A DNA stretch of 64,000 bases from Bradyrhizobium sp. CCBAU 53351 (GCF_015291745.1 NZ_CP030059.1:4801501-4865500); one strand, 5' to 3'; counted from the stretch's first letter, positions 35,565 to 44,014 are shown. Program-made: numbers and translations. Notes: generated by a model from the letters alone, not told the origin.

Positions 35565-36272
35565 CTAGACGCCCAGCACGTCGGCAAGCCGCAGCTCGTC
35601 GGCCGCCGGATCCTTCAGGAACAGTTCGGCTTCGATCTCGTCCAGATGCGACAGCATCTGCGCGCGCGCGGCTTGCTTGTCGCGGTTGCGGATCGCGGCA
35701 ACGATGCCGGCGTGATGATCGGTGCCGCAGGCCGGCGTGTCGTGGCGGCGATAGAGCAGAATGATGAGCGAGGAGCGCGCGATCAGCTCCTTGAGGAAGC
35801 CGAGATAGATGCTGTGGCCGCTCATCTCGGCAACGAGCCGGTGAAACTCGCCGGAGAGCCGGACCGAGGCGCGGGCATCGCCGCGCAGCTCGGCCTCGCG
35901 TTCCTCGGCAAGGTGCTGCTGGAGGCGGTCGAGCCAAGCCTGCGAGACGGCATCGATGGCGTGATCGACGATGGTGGGCTCGATCAGGCGGCGCGCCTCG
36001 AACACTTCGCGGGCATCGGCCGGCGTCGGCCGCGCGACGAAGGCGCCGCGGTTCTTCTCGATGTTGACGATGCCCTCATGCGCGAGTTGCTGCAGCGCGG
36101 TGCGGACCAGCGTGCGGCTTGCGCCGTAGATCTCGCCGATCTCGTCCTCGCCGAGCTTGGTGCCCGGCAACAGGCGATGCTCGAGGATCGCGGCGGTCAC
36201 ACCCTCCCGGATGCGGCTGACGCGATCACTCGCATCGGGCGCGTCGGATTTGGGGCGGGGCTTGGCGGCCAT
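35565..36272 (-). CDS. GntR-family regulator, FadR (FCD) subfamily
   Basis: 235 residues. An N-terminal winged helix-turn-helix (GTKLGEDEIGEIYGASRTLVRTAL, residues ~35-80) and an all-helical FCD ligand domain with the metal-binding pattern (D/E early, FHRLVAEMSGHSI, then H in DHHAGIVAAIRNRD). FCD proteins usually respond to small carboxylates or amino acids and bind metal. It is divergent from the ABC importer operon, whose repressor it probably is; an inverted repeat at 36349-36377 in the gap is a candidate operator. Confidence 0.92.
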   Translation of the reverse strand: MAAKPRPKSDAPDASDRVSRIREGVTAAILEHRLLPGTKLGEDEIGEIYGASRTLVRTALQQLAHEGIVNIEKNRGAFVARPTPADAREVFEARRLIEPTIVDHAIDAVSQAWLDRLQQHLAEEREAELRGDARASVRLSGEFHRLVAEMSGHSIYLGFLKELIARSSLIILLYRRHDTPACGTDHHAGIVAAIRNRDKQAARAQMLSHLDEIEAELFLKDPAADELRLADVLGV

Positions 36273-36348
36273 GGGTTCGAGGGTTGAGCTTGAGGGAGGA
36301 TCGGCGACATTCGCTTTTCGATGTTAGTCGACGACCTGTATCCAATCA

Positions 36349-36377
36349 CAGGCGGAAGTTTATACAATCTTCGCCTG
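36349..36377. promoter_or_regulatory. Inverted repeat, candidate GntR operator
   Basis: CAGGCGGAAG and CTTCGCCTG (one base shorter) flank TTTATACAAT. The arms are an almost perfect dyad in the gap between the GntR gene and the ABC operon, about 110 bases upstream of the sigma-54 promoter. FadR-subfamily regulators bind such short dyads; an enhancer-binding protein could bind there instead. Confidence 0.45.
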
Positions 36378-36486
36378 TTTTGTGTGCAGATGGCTGGGCA
36401 CAGGGCGGGCGGGCCAGAGGCGCAGGATTCGATCTAACGATCTGACACCGCTGCACAGTTTCGGGATTCGGCCGGCGAAGCGGCGG

Positions 36487-36503
36487 TTGGCACGGACCTT
36501 GCG
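36487..36503 (+). promoter_or_regulatory. Sigma-54 (RpoN) promoter of the ABC importer operon
   Basis: TTGGCACG-GACC-TTGCG matches the -24/-12 consensus TGGCACG-N4-TTGC, with GG and GC exactly 10 bases apart. It ends 37 bases before the ATPase start, a normal distance. Sigma-54 promoters need an enhancer-binding activator such as NtrC, which points to nitrogen control. Only the final W position deviates. Confidence 0.75.
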
Positions 36504-36540
36504 GAGAGAGGCCGCAAGCACCGCCCTCCCTGGACATGCC

Positions 36541-37527
36541 ATGGCCACTCCCGCCGCCCTCGAACTGGTCGCCGTTACCAAGCGCTACGACACGACGCTG
36601 GCGGTCGACACCGTCAATCTGAAGATCCCGGCCGGCACCTATTGCTGCCTGCTCGGCCCGTCCGGCTGCGGCAAGACCTCGACCCTGCGGATGATCGCGG
36701 GCCACGAGGCTGTCAGCGAGGGCGACATCATCCTGGGCAGCCAGAACGTCACCGAGCTGCCGCCGGCCGAGCGCGGCACCGCCATGATGTTCCAGTCCTA
36801 CGCGCTGTTTCCGCATCTGAGCGTGATCGACAACGTCGCCTTCGCCCTGAAGATGCGCGGCGTCGACAAGCCGACGCGCCACAAGCGCGCCGGCGAACTG
36901 CTGGAGCTGGTGGCGATGAGCCAATATGCGGGCCGCCTCCCCGCGCAGCTCTCCGGCGGCCAGCAGCAGCGCGTGGCGCTCGCCCGCGCACTGATCACCG
37001 AGCCGCAGATCCTGCTGCTCGACGAGCCGCTGTCCGCGCTCGATCCGTTCCTGCGGGTGAAAATGCGCGGTGAATTGAAGCGGCTGCAGCGCGAGCTCGG
37101 CATCAGCTTCATCCAGGTCACCCACGGCCAGGAAGAGGCGATGGCGCTCGCCGACCATATCGTAGTGATGAACCACGGCCGGATCGAGCAGCAGGGCACG
37201 GCCCGCGACATCTTCCACCGTCCCCGCACCGAATTCGTGGCGCGCTTCATCGGCGGCCACAACGTGCTCAGCGACGCCGGCAAGCTCATCGCCGTGCGCG
37301 CCGATCAGCTCGGCATCGCGCCGTTCGCCGACGGCGCCTTCGGTGCGCCGGCGCTGTTGACCCAGACCGAGTACCAGGGCTCCTACATCGCCGTCTCGCT
37401 CACGCTCGACGACGGCACCGCCCTGTTCTCCCACGTTCCCGAAGCCACTTTCGACGTCCACCCGTTCCGTCCGGGCGATCGCGTGTTGGCCACCTGGGAT
37501 CCCGCCAAGGCGCAACGCCTGCAATAG
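36541..37527 (+). CDS. ABC importer ATP-binding protein, PotA-like
   Basis: 328 residues from the ATG at 36541. Walker A GPSGCGKT, Q-loop (FQSYALFPH), signature LSGGQQQR, Walker B ILLLDEPLSALD and switch histidine in VTHGQEEA are all intact. The C-terminal ~75 residues form the TOBE/MOI regulatory domain seen in PotA-type ATPases. It energises the permeases encoded downstream. First gene of a five-gene operon (ATPase, binding protein, two permeases, racemase), behind a sigma-54-type promoter. Confidence 0.93.
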   Translation: MATPAALELVAVTKRYDTTLAVDTVNLKIPAGTYCCLLGPSGCGKTSTLRMIAGHEAVSEGDIILGSQNVTELPPAERGTAMMFQSYALFPHLSVIDNVAFALKMRGVDKPTRHKRAGELLELVAMSQYAGRLPAQLSGGQQQRVALARALITEPQILLLDEPLSALDPFLRVKMRGELKRLQRELGISFIQVTHGQEEAMALADHIVVMNHGRIEQQGTARDIFHRPRTEFVARFIGGHNVLSDAGKLIAVRADQLGIAPFADGAFGAPALLTQTEYQGSYIAVSLTLDDGTALFSHVPEATFDVHPFRPGDRVLATWDPAKAQRLQ

Positions 37528-37570
37528 CGCCGATCGATCACTGGAAATGCGCAACAAAGGAGTGAGCGAA

Positions 37571-38860
37571 ATGACCGAGACGACCAGGACAACCGGCGTC
37601 AGCCGCCGCACGCTATTGAAGGGCACCGCGGGTCTCGCCGGCTTTGCCGCCGGCTCCGGCGCCATCACCGGCTTTCCCTATGTGAAGTCGGCCGAGACCA
37701 AGGTGCTGCGCTATCTCGGCACCGCCGTGAACGAGGGCGACGACATCTCCAAGCAGTGCCTGAAGGACACCGGCATCAAGATCGAATACATCACCGCGAC
37801 AACCGACGACGTCACCAAGCGCGTGATGACCCAGCCGAACTCCTTCGACGTGCTGGACACCGAATATTTCTCGCTGAAGAAGATCGTGCCGTCGGGCAAC
37901 ATCCTTGCGCTCGACGCCAGGAAGATCAAGGAATTCGACAACATCACGCCTGTCTTCACCAAGGGCGAAACGCCCGGCGGCAAGAAGATCGGCGGCCAGG
38001 GCACCGCGCCCTGGAAGGTGCTGTATCTCGAGGGCAAGGACTCCAAGAAGTTCGCGACGTCGGCGACCGAATTCGTAACGCTGATCCCGACCGTCTACAA
38101 CGCCGACACGCTCGGCATCCGTCCCGACCTGATCAAGCGGCCGATCAGCTCATGGTCGGAGCTGCTCAACCCCGAATTCAAGGGCAAGGCCTCGATCCTC
38201 AACATCCCCTCGATCGGCATCATGGACGCCGCGATGGTCGTGGAAGCCACCGGCAAGTACAAATATGCCGATAAGGGCAACATGACCAAGGAAGAGATCG
38301 ATCTCACCATGAAGGTGATGACCGAAGCCAAGAAGGCCGGCCAGTTCCGCGCCTTCTGGAAGGACTTTAATGAGAGCGTCAACCTGATGGCGTCAGGTGA
38401 AACTGTCATTCAGTCGATGTGGTCGCCGGCCGTGACCAAGGTGCGCTCGATGGGCATTGCCTGCACCTTCCAGCCGCTGAAGGAAGGCTACCGCTCCTGG
38501 GCGTCCGGCTTCTGCGTCTCGAAGGGCGTGTCGGGTCCCAAGCTCGAATGGGCCTATGAGTTCGTCAACTGGTTCCTGTCGGGTTATGCCGGCGCCTATC
38601 TCAATCGCCAGGGCTACTACTCCGCCGTGCTCTCCACCGCGAAGGCGCATATGGAGCCCTACGAGTGGGCGTACTGGATGGAAGGCAAGCCGGCCGAGAA
38701 GGACATCAAGGCGCCCGACGGCTCGCTGCTGGAGAAGGCCGGCGCCGTGCGCGACGGCGGCTCTTATGAGGACCGCATGGGCGGCGTTGCCTGCTGGAAC
38801 GCCGTGATGGACGAGAACGACTACATGGTCCGCAAGTGGAACGAGTTCATCGCGGCGTAA
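37571..38860 (+). CDS. ABC importer periplasmic binding protein, PotD-like, Tat-exported
   Basis: 429 residues from the ATG at 37571, behind AAGGAG. The N-terminus has SRRTLLKGTAGLAGFAAGS, a good Tat signal (twin arginine with LLKG). The mature protein matches the extracellular solute-binding family 1 near PotD, with conserved strands (LRYLGTAVNEGDDISKQC, VTKRVMTQPNSFDVLDTEYF). It captures the substrate for the two permeases. Ligand identity is not readable; polyamine, opine or a hydantoin-related compound fits the neighbours. Confidence 0.92.
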   Translation: MTETTRTTGVSRRTLLKGTAGLAGFAAGSGAITGFPYVKSAETKVLRYLGTAVNEGDDISKQCLKDTGIKIEYITATTDDVTKRVMTQPNSFDVLDTEYFSLKKIVPSGNILALDARKIKEFDNITPVFTKGETPGGKKIGGQGTAPWKVLYLEGKDSKKFATSATEFVTLIPTVYNADTLGIRPDLIKRPISSWSELLNPEFKGKASILNIPSIGIMDAAMVVEATGKYKYADKGNMTKEEIDLTMKVMTEAKKAGQFRAFWKDFNESVNLMASGETVIQSMWSPAVTKVRSMGIACTFQPLKEGYRSWASGFCVSKGVSGPKLEWAYEFVNWFLSGYAGAYLNRQGYYSAVLSTAKAHMEPYEWAYWMEGKPAEKDIKAPDGSLLEKAGAVRDGGSYEDRMGGVACWNAVMDENDYMVRKWNEFIAA

Positions 38861-38865
38861 CGGAC

Positions 38866-39819
38866 ATGTCGGAAGAAGTCCTGCAACAGGCGTCCCCGGG
38901 CTTGATCCCGGGGTCGGGCACAGCGCGCGCCGCGAAACCGACGCGCCTGTCGCCGTCCTTCATCTCCTGGCTTCAGGCCGGGCCGATGATGCTGGTGTTT
39001 CTCGCCTTCTTCCTCATTCCGCTGGTGTTCGTCGTCATCGTCTCGTTCTGGGACTACAACGAATACCAGTTGCTGCCGGCCTTCTCGGGCCGCGGCTACA
39101 CCGACACGTTCGAAGGCTGCATCGCGCAGCTCCCCGATCTCTGCACGATCGGCAAGACATATGTGAAGACGCTGAAGCTCTGCTTCATGGTCTGGGCGAT
39201 CACGCTTTTCATCGGCTTCTGGGTCGCCTACTTCCTCGCCTTCCACGTCAAGTCGAAGACCTGGCAGATGGGATTGTCACTGCTCTGCACGATCCCGTTT
39301 TGGACCTCCAACGTGATCCGCATGATCGCCTGGATTCCGCTGCTCGGGCGCAACGGCCTCGTCAATTCCGGCCTGGTCAAGACCGGTCTGATCAACCATC
39401 CGCTGGAATGGCTGCTGTTCTCCGAATTCTCCGTGGTGCTGGCGCTGGTGCACCTCTTCACCTTCTTCATGGTGGTGCCGATCTTCAACTCGATGATCCG
39501 CATCGACAAGTCGCTGATCGAGGCCGCCTATGACGCCGGTGCCACCGGCTTCCAAACGCTGGTCAACGTCATCATCCCGCTCGCCAAGCCGGGCATCGTG
39601 ATCGGCTCGATCTTCGTCATCACCATCGTGATGGGCGATTTCATCACCATCGGCGTCATGGGGGGCCAGCAGATCGCGGCGGCCGGCAAGATCATTGAGA
39701 CGCGGGTGAACGCGCTGCAATTCCCCGCGGCAGCGGCCAATGCCGTGATCCTGCTCGTCATCACCTTCCTGATCATCACCATGATGTCGCGGATCGTCGA
39801 CATCAAGAAGGAGCTCTAG
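38866..39819 (+). CDS. ABC importer permease, PotB-like
   Basis: 317 residues from the ATG at 38866, starting 5 bases after the binding-protein stop. Six likely helices; the EAA loop, which docks the ATPase, reads EAAYDAGATGFQTLVNVIIP (~residues 220-240). The N-terminal ~25 residues (LQQASPGLIPGSGTARA) are polar and unusual; the DNA encoding them contains a perfect CCCCGGG/CCCGGGG dyad at 38894-38913, as if a palindromic repeat had been read into the gene. Confidence 0.92.
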   Translation: MSEEVLQQASPGLIPGSGTARAAKPTRLSPSFISWLQAGPMMLVFLAFFLIPLVFVVIVSFWDYNEYQLLPAFSGRGYTDTFEGCIAQLPDLCTIGKTYVKTLKLCFMVWAITLFIGFWVAYFLAFHVKSKTWQMGLSLLCTIPFWTSNVIRMIAWIPLLGRNGLVNSGLVKTGLINHPLEWLLFSEFSVVLALVHLFTFFMVVPIFNSMIRIDKSLIEAAYDAGATGFQTLVNVIIPLAKPGIVIGSIFVITIVMGDFITIGVMGGQQIAAAGKIIETRVNALQFPAAAANAVILLVITFLIITMMSRIVDIKKEL

Positions 39820-39822
39820 AGC

Positions 39823-40701
39823 ATGAAGGAAGGACGCCCGCGCTCGTTCTACGTGCTCGCGATCTTCTTCGCGGGCTATGTGCTGTTCCTCTACGGCCCG
39901 ATGATCGCGATCTACGTGCTGTCGTTCCAGGGACCGCAGGGCGGCCTCACCTTCCCGATGAACGGCGTGTCGACCTTCTGGATCGCAAAATTGTTCCAGG
40001 GCACCGGCATCGTCGATCTCGGCGCGGCCTTCCGCCGCTCGCTGCTGCTCGGCATCATCGTGATGATCGTCACCGTCGTGCTGTCGGTCGCCGCCGGCAT
40101 GGCCTTCCGCCGCAGATTCAAAGCGCAGAGCCTCCTGTTCTATTCGGCGATCGCGAGCCTGATCGTTCCCTCGATCATCACCTCGCTCGGCATCTCCCTC
40201 GAATTCCGCATCATCGACGATCTGATCAAGGCGCATTGGAACGAGAACTTCGAGACGTCGATGGGCTTGCTGACCTCGGGGCTCGGCGCGCATCTGACCT
40301 GGACGCTGCCGTTCGGCCTGCTCATCATGTTCGCGATCTTCAACCGCTTCGACCCGCGTCTCGAGGAAGCCGCGCGCGATCTCGGCGCGACGCCGTGGCA
40401 GACGTTCCGCCATGTCGTGCTGCCGATCATCCTGCCGTCGGTGATCGGCATCGGCCTGTTCGGCTTCACGCTGTCCTGGGACGAGCTCGCCCGCTCCAGT
40501 CAGGCGATCGGGGCGGTGAATACATTGCCGCTCGATCTGCAAGGCCTCACCACCACGGTGACGAATCCCGACATCTATGCGCTCGGCACCGTGATCTCGG
40601 CGGTGTCGTTCACCGTGATCACGCTTGCGCTCGGCACCATCCACATGCTCAACAAGCGCCAGGCGGCCAAGGGTTCGGACGCCGGTAAAGGGCTTGTTTG
40701 A
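39823..40701 (+). CDS. ABC importer permease, PotC-like
   Basis: 292 residues, start 3 bases after the PotB-like stop. The EAA loop reads EEAARDLGATPWQTFRHVVLP. Membrane helices fit the usual six. It pairs with the preceding permease to form the channel. Together with genes 36541-38860 it makes a complete importer. The stop codon is followed closely by the racemase gene. Confidence 0.93.
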   Translation: MKEGRPRSFYVLAIFFAGYVLFLYGPMIAIYVLSFQGPQGGLTFPMNGVSTFWIAKLFQGTGIVDLGAAFRRSLLLGIIVMIVTVVLSVAAGMAFRRRFKAQSLLFYSAIASLIVPSIITSLGISLEFRIIDDLIKAHWNENFETSMGLLTSGLGAHLTWTLPFGLLIMFAIFNRFDPRLEEAARDLGATPWQTFRHVVLPIILPSVIGIGLFGFTLSWDELARSSQAIGAVNTLPLDLQGLTTTVTNPDIYALGTVISAVSFTVITLALGTIHMLNKRQAAKGSDAGKGLV

Positions 40702-40721
40702 CAAGGGACTTGTCTGATCCG

Positions 40722-41459
40722 ATGCGGCTGCACGTCGTCAATCCCAACACCACCGCATCGATGACGGCGAAGATCGCCGCCGCGGCGCGTGCGGTCGCGT
40801 TATCCGGCACGGTGATCGATGCGCGCCAGCCGGCGATGGGCCCGGTCTCGATCGAGGGATTTTACGACGAAGCCTTCGCCGTGCCCGGCATGCTCGGCTG
40901 CATCCGCGAGGCCGACCGCGACGGTGCCGAGGCCCATATCATCGCCTGCTTCGACGACACCGGCCTGGATGCCGCCCGCGCCGTTGCCAAGGCGCCGGTG
41001 ATCGGCATCGGCGAGGCCGGCTTCCACATGGCGAGCCTGGTCGCGGCGCGCTTTGCCGTGGTGACGACGCTCAGTGTCTCCATCGTGCCGATCGAGCATA
41101 ATTTGGGGAAATACGGCCTCGCCGATCGCTGCGCCCGCGTCCGCGCCGCCGAAGTCCCGGTGCTTGCATTGGAGGAGCGCAACACCGATGCGCTCGCAAA
41201 GATCTCCGCCGAGATCGCGGCTGCAATCCGCGACGACCGCGCTGAGGCGATCGTGCTCGGCTGCGCCGGCATGGCCGATCTCGCCGCCGAGCTTGCCGCC
41301 ACCCACGGCCTGCCCGTGATCGACGGCGTCGCCGCCGCAGTGACGCTGGCGGAATCATTGGTGCGGCTGGGGCTGAAGACCTCCCGGCTCGGCCCCTATG
41401 CGGCGCCGCGGCCGAAGACCTATTCCGGGCCGTTTTCGCCGTTCCAGCCGGAAGGCTAG
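40722..41459 (+). CDS. Asp/Glu/hydantoin racemase-family protein
   Basis: 245 residues from the ATG at 40722 (MRLHVVNPNTTASMT); a TTG at 40698 overlapping the previous stop is an alternative. The fold has two active-site cysteines: CFDDTGLDAAR in the first half and LGCAGMADLA in the second, the positions that act as acid/base pair in aspartate, glutamate and hydantoin racemases. The N-P-N-T-T start is typical of the hydantoin racemase (HyuE) branch. Its place at the end of the importer operon suggests that the imported compound, or a product of it, is racemised or cleaved. Confidence 0.88.
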   Translation: MRLHVVNPNTTASMTAKIAAAARAVALSGTVIDARQPAMGPVSIEGFYDEAFAVPGMLGCIREADRDGAEAHIIACFDDTGLDAARAVAKAPVIGIGEAGFHMASLVAARFAVVTTLSVSIVPIEHNLGKYGLADRCARVRAAEVPVLALEERNTDALAKISAEIAAAIRDDRAEAIVLGCAGMADLAAELAATHGLPVIDGVAAAVTLAESLVRLGLKTSRLGPYAAPRPKTYSGPFSPFQPEG

Positions 41460-41490
41460 CTCACGACCGTTCGCTCCGTCTAAAATGGTT

Positions 41491-41523
41491 CGGCGGCCCG
41501 CTCTCAACGATCGCGGGCCGCCG
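41491..41523. terminator. Strong intergenic hairpin between convergent transcription units
   Basis: A perfect 11-bp stem (CGGCGGCCCGC/GCGGGCCGCCG) with an 11-base loop between the racemase and catalase genes. There is no T-run, so it may be a bidirectional transcript end or an mRNA-stabilising stem. Confidence 0.55.
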
Positions 41524-41551
41524 ATGGTCGATTGCGCGAGATCACATCGCC

Positions 41552-42823
41552 CTACTCGGTCTGCTCCACCGCAGCGGGCATCTTCGCGACCGACATCAGG
41601 GATCGCGCGACCTGGTTGAGCAGCTGATCTGCGTTCTCCTCTTCGGCCAGCGACTTCGACAGCAAAGCGACGATGGCGCTGTGGCGCAGCTGTTGGGCGA
41701 GGTTGCGCGCAGTGGTGTAGCCGGCGATCTCGTAATGCTCGACTCGCTGCGCCGCGCCGATCAAGGCGAGGTCGGCGGCTGCATCCTCCTTCTTTTCGCC
41801 CTCGTCGATGATCTCCTGCCCTTCTTCGACGAGGCCCATCATGCCCTTGCAAGGCTTGGCCCGCGGCGTCTTGCCGAGTAGCTCAAAGCATTCGTTGATG
41901 CGCTCGATTTGGGTCTCGGTCTCGCCGAGATGCATCTCGAACAGCTCACGCAATTGATCGAAACGCGCAGCTTCCACCATTTTCGGCAGCGCCTTGGTCA
42001 GTTGCTTCTCGGCATGAAGGATATCGCGCAGCTCGTCGAGCAGGAGGTCGCCGAGCCCGGCTTCGTCCATCGGTGGCGAACTCTCGGTCACGATGGCGGT
42101 CGCAGGTCCAGGCTCGCCGGCCTGGATCGCGGGAGATTCCGTGAAGACCCAGTCGCCGCCCTCGTTCCAGGGGCCGCGGGTGTCGATCTCGCCGTGATCG
42201 CCGGCTCCCGTCGAATCGTTGAAGAACTGGTTGACCAGGCCCGGCGTCGGCGCAATGCGGCCGATGCTGAAGGCGGGCTTGCCCATGCTTTCGAGCGCCA
42301 GTGCAAACGCCTTCATATGGGTGATTTCGCGGGTCATCAGGAATTGCAGGGCATCCTTGGTGCCGGCATCGTCACAGAAATTGATCAGCCGCTCGTAGAC
42401 GATCTTGGCACGCGCCTCCGCCGCGATGTTGCTGCGCAGATCGACATCCAGCTCCCCGGTGATCTTCAGATAGTCGGCAGTCCAGGCGTTGCCTTGCGAA
42501 TTGAACAGATTGACGCCGCCGCCTCCGGCGATCGCGATCAGCGGATCGGCTTCCGCCGCCTGACGGTCGAATTTCGACGGCTTCAGATGCATGCGCGCCA
42601 ATGTGCCGACGACTTCGAGATGGCTCAACTCCTCCGTTCCGATGTCCATCAACAGATCCTTGCGGTCAGGATCTTCGCAGTTGAGGCCCTGAATGGAGTA
42701 TTGCATGGCAGCGGCCAGCTCGCCGTTGGCGCCGCCGAACTGTTCTAGCAGCATGTTGCCGAAGCGAGGGTCCGGCTCGTCGACGCGAACGGTGAACATC
42801 AGTTTCTTGACGTGGTGATACAT
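41552..42823 (-). CDS. Manganese catalase fused to a DUF892 (YciE/YciF-like) ferritin-like domain
   Basis: 423 residues. Residues 1-~235 form a dimanganese catalase: the five metal ligands are at E35 (GANGELAAAM), E65 and H68 (GTEELSH), about E136, and H169 (REITHM), and the C-terminal GPWNEG motif of the family is present. A short linker (~230-255) leads to a DUF892 domain (~256-415) with its own ferritin-like carboxylate/His set: LRDILHAEKQL, MHLGETETQI and RVEHYEIAGY. So two di-metal four-helix bundles are joined in one chain. It likely disproportionates H2O2; the second domain's role is unknown. An EcfG-type promoter lies 40 bases upstream. Confidence 0.9.
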   Translation of the reverse strand: MYHHVKKLMFTVRVDEPDPRFGNMLLEQFGGANGELAAAMQYSIQGLNCEDPDRKDLLMDIGTEELSHLEVVGTLARMHLKPSKFDRQAAEADPLIAIAGGGGVNLFNSQGNAWTADYLKITGELDVDLRSNIAAEARAKIVYERLINFCDDAGTKDALQFLMTREITHMKAFALALESMGKPAFSIGRIAPTPGLVNQFFNDSTGAGDHGEIDTRGPWNEGGDWVFTESPAIQAGEPGPATAIVTESSPPMDEAGLGDLLLDELRDILHAEKQLTKALPKMVEAARFDQLRELFEMHLGETETQIERINECFELLGKTPRAKPCKGMMGLVEEGQEIIDEGEKKEDAAADLALIGAAQRVEHYEIAGYTTARNLAQQLRHSAIVALLSKSLAEEENADQLLNQVARSLMSVAKMPAAVEQTE

Positions 42824-42862
42824 AGGGGAAAGGCCTCGGGCTTGGGGACAGATCGATTCCCG

Positions 42863-42887
42863 AACGGATGCATGTCGCGGTTGTTCC
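42863..42887 (-). promoter_or_regulatory. EcfG-type general stress promoter of the catalase fusion
   Basis: On the minus strand GGAAC-N16-CGTT, an exact match to the known alphaproteobacterial EcfG consensus (PhyR-NepR-EcfG pathway). It ends 40 bases before the start codon. The match and the oxidative-stress product support each other. Confidence 0.7.
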
Positions 42888-42905
42888 TATCGCGATGGCT
42901 AAGCC

Positions 42906-43298
42906 TCATCGCCGCGGCGACGCGCGCCGAGCTGCCTTGCCATGCACATGGAGGAAGGCAGACCGGATCAAGGATGTTGCGACGGTCACGCGCGAAGGTG
43001 CGCGACTTGTTCGGCTTGGCTCGCAGGAAAGAGAGGCGTCGCTTCCTTCGCTGCCCGCTCGACCGCCGATCCGCCCGCGCGGCCGCGCGGCGCGGCTTGC
43101 CGGCGTAGCCGGCCAAAACCTCGCCGGGACGCCTGTCCGTATTTTTACGGAGCCTGCCTTAGGTGACCGCGGCCGTCCGGCCGAACGGACTGGATCGGTT
43201 ACCTTTTTCGCCTTTAGCCTCTTTTTGGTCCCATTCGTTGCCGAAACGTAACGCTTTCGGGACGCCCCGGCGGCCTTAGGGCTGCCGGTCTTCGCCAC
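42906..43298 (-). CDS. Possible small basic protein
   Basis: An open frame of 130 codons from a GTG at 43298, with GGTGAG just upstream. The peptide begins AKTGSPKAAGASRKRYV and is rich in Lys, Arg, Ala and Pro, like histone-H1-type or other disordered nucleic-acid-binding tails. Codon use is less biased than in the neighbours and no homologue is recalled with confidence. If it is not a gene, the 506-base gap 42824-43329 holds only the catalase promoter. Confidence 0.3.
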   Translation of the reverse strand: MAKTGSPKAAGASRKRYVSATNGTKKRLKAKKVTDPVRSAGRPRSPKAGSVKIRTGVPARFWPATPASRAARPRGRIGGRAGSEGSDASLSCEPSRTSRAPSRVTVATSLIRSAFLHVHGKAARRASPRR

Positions 43299-43329
43299 TC
43301 ACCAAGTTTCAATTTGGGTTTTGTCAGCG

Positions 43330-43824
43330 ATGATCGATCTCGCACAGGACGCACCGTCCAACCCCCTTCTTCGTCTCGGCGCCCAGCCCATTGCGCTGAC
43401 CGCCGCAGCGCTCCTGCTCCTGATCGCCGGGGTCACCTCGATCGCGATCTGGCGCGCCTATACCGGCGCCGCACCCGAAACCGACCGGGTGGTGGCATCA
43501 CGGCAGCTCCAGGCCCGGGCCGCACAGGCCTCCGAGCAGCTCGTCGAGAAGACCAAGGGGCTGGAGGCGACCCAGCAGGAATCGATCGATCAGCTCCAGG
43601 TGGTGCAGGATCAGCTCCAGACCATGAAGCGGCTGATGGCGGCGCAGCAGGCCGACACCAAGCGCCTGTCCGAGCAGGTCGCGACGCTGAACGAGTCCAT
43701 CGACGGCCTGCGGCAGTCGTTCGCCAGCGCACGCGCAACCGACGTCGAAGCACCGACGGTTACCCGCAGGAAACCGGTGCGGCACCGCGTCCATGCCAGC
43801 GCGCGCAAGCGCTCGCGCGGCTAA
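43330..43824 (+). CDS. Membrane-anchored coiled-coil protein
   Basis: 164 residues. One transmembrane helix (~20-42, LTAAALLLLIAGVTSIAIW) is followed by a long predicted coiled coil (~58-130) rich in Gln, Glu, Leu and Ala with heptad-like spacing, and a basic C-terminal tail (RRKPVRHRVHASARKRSRG). The ribosome binding site is poor. No enzyme motif. It could be an envelope spacer or scaffolding protein. The transcript probably ends at the strong terminator 124 bases after the stop. Confidence 0.75.
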   Translation: MIDLAQDAPSNPLLRLGAQPIALTAAALLLLIAGVTSIAIWRAYTGAAPETDRVVASRQLQARAAQASEQLVEKTKGLEATQQESIDQLQVVQDQLQTMKRLMAAQQADTKRLSEQVATLNESIDGLRQSFASARATDVEAPTVTRRKPVRHRVHASARKRSRG

Positions 43825-43947
43825 GCAATTCACGACGACGGGACTAATTTTTTCGACTTGTGAACTGGATCACATTCGCCCGTGTGATTCCGCGCGATGC
43901 TCGCGGTTACCGGATGGCGTGAGCCGATTTCAATGTCCGGGGCTGGC

Positions 43948-43989
43948 AAGGTCGTTGACGGTATACTGCGTCAACGGCCTTGTTTTTTT
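43948..43989 (+). terminator. Rho-independent terminator
   Basis: AAGGTCGTTGACG/CGTCAACGGCCTT, 13 paired bases including one G-U, loop of 8, then G and seven Ts. It follows the coiled-coil gene at a distance of 123 bases. Confidence 0.9.
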
Positions 43990-44014
43990 GTCGGTTGGCC
44001 TCTCGTCGAGGAGG

